A stretch of 14,134 nt of DNA, taken from Isohypsibius dastychi (Eukaryota; Tardigrada; Eutardigrada; Parachela; Isohypsibiidae). Below the pieces are notes generated by a model that saw only the letters and a list, made by a program, of their open reading frames with translations, ran no database searches and was not told the origin of the DNA. The position numbers and the translations under genes are program-made. Location of the stretch: assembly GCA_034696485.1 (NCBI GenBank), contig JAQIWT010000891.1, positions 1 to 14,134 on the forward strand, in the 5' to 3' direction. Positions 1-8,475 of the stretch are shown piece after piece. Numbering within the stretch: position 1 is the first letter of the stretch; every line of letters begins with the position of its first letter.

Positions 1-20
1 CAGCAGGCATTTCTTCTCAG

Positions 21-1325
<1,305 letters not shown>

Positions 1326-1868
1326 GCACGTAAAATCTTTCTGGTTTTGTATCCTCACGTTGGTGTAAGAATTTGCATCTACGGTAATTCTCAATGCTAT
1401 TGGTGTTCATATTGTGGCAGTGTAACGCCTGGTTAGAACTGACAACAAGATTGTTTGGGAATTTTTGACACCGAATCCGTTTTACCGATTGAGTCTGTGT
1501 AACCATTTGGCTCCAAGCGCATCTGCATCAAGAAAAGCACCATATACATGTATGTTTCATCTTGTGTAAAAGGTCTCATCTCTTTCTACCCATACTTCAC
1601 GGGCGAAAAGTTCTTTCTTCCCGTTAGAGCAGCTTTCCTTCATAGTCAACTGGTTTCAGAGGCTAGGGCCCCTCGATTTACGAAAAACGCAAAAACGAAA
1701 TCTTAACACAATGTACTGGTACGAAATGAGTACAATTTCACGCAGCAGTTCGAGGTACCGGTCGATGTGAGCTGCCACCACTGATGTTGGTGCAACACAA
1801 ATGTACATTTCAACACGAGCAGCACTAACTAGTTCATCAGCTGTCTGTTCGCATTGAACATCACATTT
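1326..1868. other. Convergent intergenic / 3' UTR region between PHAF1 and PPCDC
   Basis: This stretch separates the stop codons of the two convergent genes. I see no AATAAA for either gene and no strand-specific gene of its own. The only coding-like signal is a 70-codon open frame on the minus strand (1868-1659) that continues the PPCDC frame beyond its TAG; it is treated as a finding. Confidence 0.5.
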
Positions 1869-4109
1869 CTACGTGGATACACCCTTACGAGAACAAATCG
1901 CAAAGCCAAGTTCTGCCAACAAAGTCCACAATTCCTGGTTATCACCGGAAACTGAAAGATGTTCTCGAGAAAAAAGTATAACTGCGCCTTTCCGGAAATC
2001 CCATGCTCGAACCACGCAAGTCTGAAAACAAACGTACGAATCAAAAAAACGCATCACAAGTCAGTAACAACTCACGACCGATGATTAAAGTTATAGCGTA
2101 CCAAGAGGTCATCGCATATCCCGTATGCGATTTTTTTCAGTACCGAGATCTCGGGGTTGATCAGCAGTAGTACCGAGGCCCACTGTCTCAGCCAAATATG
2201 CAGAATGGGGTCGCCACGTGTTCTCCAGCACTGCAAATAGATTAAACTGCATCTGACACCGGTTTATGGAATACCAAATTAAGACTTCATGAAGACATGA
2301 ACGCGTACCTTCCACTCCAACTCGTCGGTAAACTTCGTAAGGCTTTCCAGTTCCAAACCATCTTTAGCGCCATCGCCGCCAGGGTTTTGATCCACTGAAG
2401 ACGTTTTCACTATTTTTTTGACCTTTAGCTCTCCCTCAACGAAATGCCCAACGTCGGCGACAAAATCCCGCAAGACCTCTTGGCTTCCATCCGTGTGCTG
2501 TCCGCTTAGATTAGCGAGAACATGGAGTCCAGTAGCTGCAATAGAGCTGGCGTGAGTCACAGACAAAACTTGTGTCAGGAAGGTCACCGACTTTCGGTAC
2601 CCCACGGCATGCAAGTCATTACCGAAACAAGCTTGCAGAAATTCAGAACAGTCAATAGAGCTTCCAATGAGCTCGAAACGAAAATCATTTTCCTTTGGCG
2701 TCGGACCAGCTGGCCTCCGTACCAGTTTCTGTAGAAGAGTAGTGGGAAAGCTCGGCAAATCATCTGTGTGCTCAGCTTGGATCAACTGGTGCAGCATTGC
2801 TCTTTCCAGTTCTCTGATGATGCTCAAGGGAGAGGCCATCGCACCAAAACCTAGGAACATCACGCCTGTTATTGTCTCTTATCGACACTTTTTGGATCGG
2901 ATGATAATCTTCAATTCGGTCATTATGCCACATTTGTCAGCATCCTTTTTCTAGAAGGTACAACCTGGCCAGGGTTTAGTTATCACTCCAGTCCGAAAAC
3001 TGTTCGTGAGCATCGTCCGCCCACGTATCTTACCAGTTTCTCCGCACATGACCGTTTTGGAGACAGTCGGTAGAATGTGGAAATTTTTCCCATATTTGTG
3101 GCGAAGTGACTCGAGCTGTCTTTTGGTTATCCTGGAATTCCACATCATCGGGTTCATCGCGGGTGCGACCAGGAAAGGCACCTCTCTTCCATGCCGTAGG
3201 AATTCCGCAACGATTTTTTCCTGCCTTGCAAAACATTCGAAAACTGAGTCAAGCTGGAGCAGATGCTTGACTTACCAAAATTGAGCACCGATTGGCTTCA
3301 TCCTCGGTCGATTCGTATTCGCCCGCTAACCTTGCCATCAGGTTGGCTCCTGAGATGAAAAATTCGGGTATCACACTAGTGCATGGAAAAGGATGTTTTA
3401 CCTAACGGGGCAATAACAAAGGCATCAATGGAGAGAGCCAACTCACGAACCTGTCCAAGGGATATCACAGTTCCTGGGTCCTGTTGGTCAAACAACAATG
3501 AATGCGATGGACTCACATTTTTTACTCAGATGAGCTCACTTAATTTGAGACGGAGACCAGAGTTATCAACGGTTATAAGGGTTCGAGAAAGATTGGATAT
3601 CAGCACGAAAACGAGAAGAAGATCGGTACCACAACTCAGGAGACGGAATACCCGTATATCTTGATGTATGTACATTACGACGACTTCTTCGAAATATTCA
3701 CCATTATCTCAATATTGTTCTCATATTCATAACGTTTGGCATCCGTTTTCGTCAGTCCATGATCCGAAAATCCATCGAAATCCTCGGGAATAAAGTGTTT
3801 TCCTCGGTAGGTTGGAATAATCGTCAGCTTGCACTGAAATTCATAAAATGGGTTAGTGATCGTTCGTACGTGAACAAACCAGCTCTTGCTCGTGGCATGC
3901 GAAGATCGTACTTAGTGGTATTCAAAACATAGATATAGCTATCGTCTACATTGTTTACAATTTAATCGTACCTGAGGAAAACGTTGCTTGAAAAGAAGAG
4001 CGATTTCAGGAACTTTGATGCAGGCTACACTGCCACTGCAGCCTAAAATCACGTTCAAGCGTGGTGCTGGATTCGTCTCAGGTGCACCATCAGGCACATC
4101 CATCTCCAT
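1869..4109 (-). CDS. PPCDC: Tandem (two-domain) phosphopantothenoylcysteine decarboxylase
   Basis: PPCDC is an FMN enzyme that decarboxylates 4'-phosphopantothenoylcysteine to phosphopantetheine in CoA synthesis. Minus-strand exons: 4109-3972, 3833-3702, 3480-3402, 3349-3276, 3220-3034, 2865-2309, 2230-2102, 2021-1869; all GT-AG and phase-consistent, 482 residues. Domain 1 (about 17-240) has the FMN-binding start ILGCSGSVACIK, KHF near 58, APLGAN (114-119), the substrate loop PAMNPMMW (161-168, Asn164) and the flap CGETG (Cys200). Its HIDLRRWAD block is replaced by a stretch with no His. A linker leads to domain 2 (about 317-482): HVLANLSG, then DPILHIWLRQWA (His400), GICDDLL and TCVVRAWD (433-440), but SREHLSV where PxMN should be and no CGxEG flap before TAG. 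The 4109 ATG is the first after an in-frame TGA. The 3220 acceptor (55-nt intron) was chosen because nearer AGs give a 22-nt intron or a wrong phase. Family secure; the tandem fusion is an inference from splice phases. Confidence 0.85.
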
Positions 4110-4493
4110 CTCCAATCACGAAATAGTTGTTCAATAACTTAAACAATACATTGTCAGATCATTTGATTCATAGTGAGAAGCATGGTCATGGTCAAGGCGC
4201 TCACAGTCAAACAGAAAACTACGAAGTGCTAGGGAAAAGTCGATGGCAGAAAACGTAAACACACAATCAGATCACAGGAGAAGGTGAGTCCTGGTGAGAC
4301 CCCAAGATATCGCTACTAGTCAGTACCCCTGAGATACCAGAAATCTTCGAGGGATCAACCTTTCGAGGCATAACTCGCGTACTACGTAGCTTATTGTTAA
4401 AAACTGGATTTTAATCACGTTCATTATTTCCTCTGAGAAACTGAATCGATCGCTGCGCCGAGAAATGAAGATAAGTGTGGAGTCAAAATAATA

Positions 4494-4592
4494 CAGTTCT
4501 CCCAGATATTCTCTGGCAAACTAAGCCCCGCCTCACATGTTAAGCTCATGGAAGGCGGGGCTTGGTTTGCCAGAGAATATCTGGGAGAACTG
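4494..4592. mobile_element. 99-bp near-perfect palindromic MITE-like element flanked by TA
   Basis: The left arm (from 4494, CAGTTCTCCC...) and right arm (ending 4592, ...GGGAGAACTG) pair over about 40 bp with one mismatch (T at 4522) around a 19-nt loop (4534-4552). Both ends are bordered by TA (4492-4493 and 4593-4594), which extends the perfect complementarity. A CAG terminus and TA duplication are typical of Tc1/mariner-derived miniature elements. No coding content. It could instead be a simple fold-back sequence; a second copy in the genome would decide. Confidence 0.6.
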
Positions 4593-4619
4593 TAGTTCGA
4601 ACACGAGCGGGTCCAAGTT

Positions 4620-4648
4620 CTGCACGCGTGCAGTAACCGTACGGTTAC
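4620..4648. repeat. Two abutting perfect palindromes
   Basis: CTGCACGCGTGCAG (4620-4633) and GTAACCGTACGGTTAC (4633-4648) are each perfectly self-complementary and share one base. They sit 26 bp beyond the palindromic element. They could be dimeric binding sites for a transcription factor near the divergent promoters, or remnants of another element. Function unknown. Confidence 0.5.
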
Positions 4649-4956
4649 GTAACTTTTCCAGCACAACTTGCAAAAAGAAATTCTCGATGAACCGCCTCAA
4701 CAGGGTTTCTTCTCTGAGTCGCAGATTAGCACTCAAGCTTGATTTTCCGTAAAGGCTTGCTTCAGATATTCAGGAATCTACGTTTTCAATAAGAAATTCT
4801 ACATTCAGCTCAGCTGTCGTTGCTGGTGAAGTTCTTCGATACGCAAACCCAAGTTTATATTGGCTCGCCCTAAAATTATCCATCAAATCGTTTCCTGATT
4901 CCTGTCGACCATTACAGTATCTTTAAGTTTTCTTGGGCTCACAGGGTAAAACAAAG

Positions 4957-5382
4957 ATGGGTAACAATCATTTCTTCGTGATCATTATGCTGGTAGCATC
5001 TGCGCTCGTCATGTCCGCCCTTGCTTTCGAGCCAGCGCATGTTCCCCAGATCGGATCGGTTATGCATTCTAACGACACGGGTGGCTTAGGAAATATAACT
5101 TTCAATTTCGGCAAAGCGAAGCCTGAGTGGCTGAACCCGTCAACTTCCCCTGTAGGAAGCGGTTCAAATTGTTGCAAACCGTCTGGAACACCGTCTGGAT
5201 TGCCAACCATCTTGGTGCCCTCTGCAGAATGTCGCAAATGTGGTGAACTTCGATTGGGAGTGAGCGGACTTCAGAAATAACGACGGTTCAAGGAATATGT
5301 GCTTTTTCCAGGTATAGACCATACATCACAAACATTCGGCAGTCATGCGAACCGATGCGCAGTTTGCTCCCAGAACAACTGA
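4957..5382 (+). CDS. Small secreted Cys-containing protein, unknown family
   Basis: I do not recognise a family. The ATG at 4957 begins a clear signal peptide (MGNNHFF, then hydrophobic VIIMLVASALVMSALA, cleavage likely before FEP). The mature part is rich in Gly, Ser and Pro, with glycosylation sequons NDT and NIT and a CCKPSG motif. Two endings are possible. Unspliced, the frame runs to TAA at 5278-5280 (107 residues, ending GELRLGVSGLQK). Spliced 5242 to 5312, using a strong acceptor TGCTTTTTCCAG, the frame ends at TGA 5380-5382 (118 residues) and gains a tail ending CAVCSQNN, so CRKC is balanced by CAVC 15 residues later. I prefer the spliced form because of the acceptor and the paired C-x2-C motifs. 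An in-frame TTG at 4933 lies before a probable 3' splice site and is not taken as the start. Likely extracellular. Confidence 0.5.
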
Positions 5383-5407
5383 TGAAAACGACTTCAATCT
5401 GGTTATA

Positions 5408-5413
5408 ATTAAA
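5408..5413 (+). terminator. Possible poly(A) signal ATTAAA for the 4957 gene
   Basis: ATTAAA lies 25 nt after the spliced-form stop codon, on the same strand. This is the commonest variant of the polyadenylation hexamer. No cleavage data. Confidence 0.35.
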
Positions 5414-5642
5414 ATACTGTAGTTAAGAGCTTGTTTGAAAATACTTATGCAAACCAGTCTAACTACTTCTGTCATTCGTCTTGCCATCCATTTCTGCACT
5501 TAGTTAACATTTTCGAACCTCCGGGGCAAGCGTTACCATTGAAACATTCCCATTAAAAACCACTGTCTTCCTATATGGCTGAGGGAATTTTTCTTTCTTT
5601 TTCTTGGTTGCACAAAGTACTTGTTCGTAGCCGGCGTCGAAA

Positions 5643-8280
5643 ATGCAGATCCTTGCCGCTCCTCTCGTCGTTTTCGTAGTCGCAATCTCGACTAGTCATA
5701 CGGCAACCGCTGAATGTCTTACCAGGAAAACCGTTACTGTCGCGAAAATCCGTGATGTAATCCAGGATGCTTGGAGGAATGTCGGGAAGTGTTCATGCCC
5801 AGACACACTGGCAGAAATCCAGAAGAAACCCCGTGAGTAAACCTCTTACTGGTGCTATTCGTGGCACGCATATTCGGAGTTGACCTTTTCGGAGTGGCGC
5901 ACTTTCGGAGTCGCCTTTTCGGAGTGCCGATTTTTCGGAGTCGAATTTTCGGAGTTAGGTTTTTTCGGAGTGGCGCACTCTCGGAGTGCCGTACTTTCGG
6001 TGTGGCGCTTTTTCGGGGCCGCGAATTTTCGGAGGCCCGAACATTCGGAGTATGCTTCTTTCGGAGTAAAGCCACAGCTTTGACTCTCATGCAGTGCAAC
6101 AATAGGGCTTTTGTTATGAGCATCCCGGATCCCGGATTCAGATCCGGGATGTTCGTGGTGCACGACAGTGTATCGATTTCAATTTCATTTTATCAGACCT
6201 GATATCGAAGAACGGGATTAGTTTTCCAGTTTCAGTTTCAGTTTTCCAAAGTTTTGTCATTATGGCTGAAGTCAGTTTCACAACAACATCCAGAGGAGGC
6301 CGAGTTTTAGAATATGAGAACTTTATGTACACCGTGGAAAAGACTGGGAATGAAGACAAGGAATTCTGGCGTTGTCGAGATCGTAAATGTGCTGGCCGAC
6401 TATCCAGAACTGTTCCCGACGGTGACATCCGGATTACTGTTCAACATAATCATCCGCCAAACCAAGCTGAGGTTGCTGCTGCGAAAATCAAAGCCGATAT
6501 CAAGAAACGAGCGGCTGAAACACTTGGATTCCCTCGCGAAATTATTTCTTCTGCCAAATTGGGTATGTCACAGGAAAGTGAAATCTTCATGCCAAATTAC
6601 CGCACAACTCAACGAATCATTGAGAAAGAACGTCAAAAAAAGTCTATTCCTCTTGGCCGTCCTGAATCTCTCGCGGATATTATCAGTAAGGACTATATGG
6701 ATAAGTCTGCTCGAGGAGAAAATATTTTGCTCCATGATTCCGGCAAGGACACGGGGAAAGATCGCTTTATTGTTTGGGCGACTGAAGGCAACCTACGGCA
6801 TCTTCAAAAGTCGGAGACTTGGTTAGGAGATGGGACATTCAAAGTGGCGCCTGCTCTTTTCACTCAGCTTTACACGGTTCATGGAATCGTTGAGGGAACG
6901 ACCGTGCCTTTAGTTTACGCTCTTCTACCGAACAAGACAAAAGCCACCTACAAGAAATTCTTCAAAGTCATCCGGGATGCAATTTGGAAGGACGACAGGA
7001 GAGCCGGCTCGGTTGGGCCAAAAATCATGATTACTGATTTTGAGCAAGCTGCCATTGGCGCATTTGAAGAAATATTCCGTCATTCCGAAACTCAAGGTTA
7101 GAATTTGATTAGTCCGAACTAAAAACATTACATTGTTTTGACCGATTTTATTTAGGCTGCATGTTTCATTTTGGGCAAGCTATTTACCGGAAGATCGTGG
7201 ACCTAGGACTTGCCAAGCGGTATGGGGAAGACGAGAAGTTTAGATCGCATTGCAAAATGCTGGCTGGCCTGGCGTTCGTGCATCCCGACAAAATTCATCA
7301 AGCGTGGGAGTCTCTTCTGCAACTGCCTGAATGGACGATTCCAGCCGGTAGTGAACTCCATTCCTATTTTCTCGACACTTACATTGGCGGATTCGTCGGA
7401 CGGCAGCAACGCCGGCCGTTATTTGCTAATGCGTTTTGGAACTGCCATCAGCGGGTCCTTGATGACATAGCTCGGACCACAAACAACCTGGAAGCGTGGC
7501 ATTTGGCATTTTCAAGAACCATTGGGGCGAGTCATCCAACTGTATATAAGTTCTTCGAAAAGCTCGTACGGGAGCAGAATGTGCAGGAGGACAAGCTGAC
7601 GAAACTGATGCTGGGTGATGTGACTGTCCAAAAAAAGAGGAAGACCTACAAGGATCTCGATGAGCGTTTGAAGAAAGTCGCCATGGGGTTCAAGCCGGAT
7701 TTCACCGACAATGACTTGACGGAGTATTTGTTGAACATATCGCGTAGTGTATCACTGAAACTGCATTAAATTCCATCGATTTGAATTCTGGTTCAATACG
7801 TTTTCACTTTTCTAAGTTTGCTCAGTTTCACTTTTACCCGATTTACCTGTTTGCAAGTTTTAAATAAAATTCACCCCCAAAACGCGGCCTCCGAATCGTC
7901 ACCACTCCCAAAGTTCGCAACTCCCAGTTTTCGCAACTCCGAATATTCGCAACTCCGAATATTCGCAGCTCGGAATGTTCGGCACTCCGAAAATACACAA
8001 CTCCGAAAGTACGGCACTCCCAAAGTTCGGCTCCGAAAATTCGGCTCCGAAAATTCCCACTCCGAAAGTGCGGCGCGCCGGTGCTATTGGCTTGCTAGAT
8101 AACTTGATGGTTTCTCAGAGGTCCAAGGTACCAGCATGGCCAATGTACTTCCCTGTTTGTGAAGGGCAGCTCTTCAAGAAAGAACAGTCGATTCAAACTT
8201 CGATGGGACCTCAGAAATTCTGCGTTGATGCCAATGGTAACCAAGTTTCAAAATCTGTCATGGGTACCATCAGTTGCTGA
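5643..8280 (+). CDS. Small secreted thyroglobulin type-1-like protein, intron carries a MULE
   Basis: Exon 1 is 5643-5832 and exon 2 is 8135-8280, joined in frame to give 111 residues. Exon 1 starts with a signal peptide (MQILAAPLVVFVVAIS..., cleavage near TATA-ECL). The mature protein has six cysteines, and its end (FPVCEGQLF, then KFCVDANGNQV, then MGTISC) resembles the second half of a thyroglobulin type-1 repeat (PxC..G.....CWCVD..G......C). The CWCV motif is FCV here, so the fold match is partial. The donor is CCCC|GTGAGT. The acceptor at 8133-8134 was picked because it is the only nearby AG in the right phase; the better-looking TTTCTCAG at 8118 is out of frame. The whole MULE lies between the exons; without it and one copy of its target duplication the intron would be 73 nt. 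Family members are often protease inhibitors or matrix proteins, but no function is claimed. Confidence 0.6.
5851..5859. repeat. Left 9-bp target-site duplication of MULE
   Basis: GGTGCTATT immediately precedes the element and is repeated exactly at 8080-8088. A 9-bp duplication is characteristic of Mutator-like elements. Confidence 0.9.
5873..6067 (+). repeat. Left subterminal array of TTCGGAGT-type repeats
   Basis: About 13 copies of TTCGGAGT or close variants occur at 12-20 bp spacing, linked by T-runs and short GC words such as GGCGCAC and GCCG. It mirrors the right-end array in inverted orientation and so forms a long, loose inverted repeat. Such arrays are candidate transposase binding sites. 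They also create spurious overlapping open frames with repeating FGV/FRS peptides on both strands. Confidence 0.85.
6262..7769 (+). CDS. MULE transposase with FLYWCH zinc finger
   Basis: Exons 6262-7096 and 7156-7769 join across a 59-nt GT-AG intron (CAAG|GTTAGA ... TTTAG|GCTGC) to give 482 residues. Residues about 4-65 form a FLYWCH-type DNA-binding finger (RGGRVLEYENFMY, FWRC, KC, HNH; probable zinc ligands C38, C43, H62, H64). The MULE DDE catalytic domain follows: first Asp in LGDGTFK (D190), second Asp in ITDFEQAAI (D259), the family motif GCMFHFGQAIYRK at the exon junction, and the third acid in ARTTNNLEAWH (E391). The C-terminal part is Lys-rich. Length, motif order and catalytic residues agree with MULE transposases, and I see no stop or frameshift. 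The first ATG (6262) lies just ahead of the FLYWCH domain. It would cut and paste this element by binding the terminal arrays. Confidence 0.92.
7863..7868 (+). terminator. Poly(A) signal AATAAA of the MULE transposase gene
   Basis: AATAAA occurs 94 nt after the transposase stop and before the right repeat array. It is in the sense orientation of the host gene, inside the host intron. Confidence 0.6.
7889..8066 (-). repeat. Right subterminal array of ACTCCGAA-type repeats
   Basis: About 12 copies of ACTCCGAA or variants (for example CTCCGAATATTCGCA) are spaced 12-18 bp. They are the reverse complement of the left array, though order and linkers differ, so the two arrays share a unit rather than being strict mirror copies. 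Confidence 0.85.
8080..8088. repeat. Right 9-bp target-site duplication of MULE
   Basis: GGTGCTATT, identical to 5851-5859, directly follows the element end ...GCGGCGCGCC. Confidence 0.9.
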
Positions 8281-8469
8281 ACAAAAAGTGTGTCGTAAAA
8301 ATACTGGTGCTCCGTCCAATGAAGAAAAACCATCTTCGGAAATCAAACAAACTTACCAGTTACAATGTTCTTCACAATTCTTATTTTTCGTCAACCAAGG
8401 TCACTTGGTGTGAAAATTGGTGACTCACATCGAAATAGAACCATGTACGCAGTGCTTTTGTAGTGGTAC

Positions 8470-8475
8470 AATAAA
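8470..8475 (+). terminator. Poly(A) signal AATAAA for the thyroglobulin-like gene
   Basis: AATAAA lies 190 nt after the stop codon at 8278-8280, on the same strand; no earlier hexamer is seen. Confidence 0.5.

Larger units (their letters stand above)
4110..4943. other. Intergenic region between divergent PPCDC and secreted-protein genes
   Basis: This holds the shared upstream region of PPCDC (minus) and the 4957 gene (plus). It contains the palindromic element and two short palindromes listed separately. A TATAT stretch near 4855-4860 lies about 100 bp before the 4957 ATG, and an acceptor-like site (CTCACAG) ends at 4943, so the plus gene may have a 5' UTR intron. I found no convincing gene; the short open frames over 4424-4752 come from the palindrome. 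Confidence 0.5.
5860..8079 (+). mobile_element. Complete Mutator-like (MULE) DNA transposon, 2220 bp
   Basis: The element is bounded by a 9-bp GGTGCTATT duplication. Its ends are imperfect terminal inverted repeats: the left begins CGTGGCACGCATATTCGGAG and the right end read inwards is GGCGCGCCGCACTTTCGGAG, each leading into an array of short repeats. Inside is one two-exon transposase gene on the plus strand, the same orientation as the host gene. A hairpin CATCCCGGATC / GATCCGGGATG (6121-6131 and 6141-6151) lies in its leader. All expected parts are present and unbroken, so this may be a recent insertion or an autonomous copy. Confidence 0.9.

Noticed and set aside
3254-3275. A 22-nt micro-intron in PPCDC
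   Set aside because: It is in phase, but a 55-nt intron with the same donor and an acceptor at 3221 also keeps the frame and matches the size of the other introns.
4537-4752. 71-codon plus frame beside the palindromic element
   Set aside because: Its first third is the palindrome arm and the rest shows no motif; the antisense frame is equally open.
5734-6202. Several overlapping frames on both strands with repeating FGV/FRS or TPK/SE peptides
   Set aside because: They are translations of the MULE left repeat array, open because the repeat unit lacks stops; not genes.
7818-8102. Plus-strand frame over the right MULE end
   Set aside because: Same cause: it reads the ACTCCGAA repeats. Its downstream part overlaps the real host exon 2 only from 8135.
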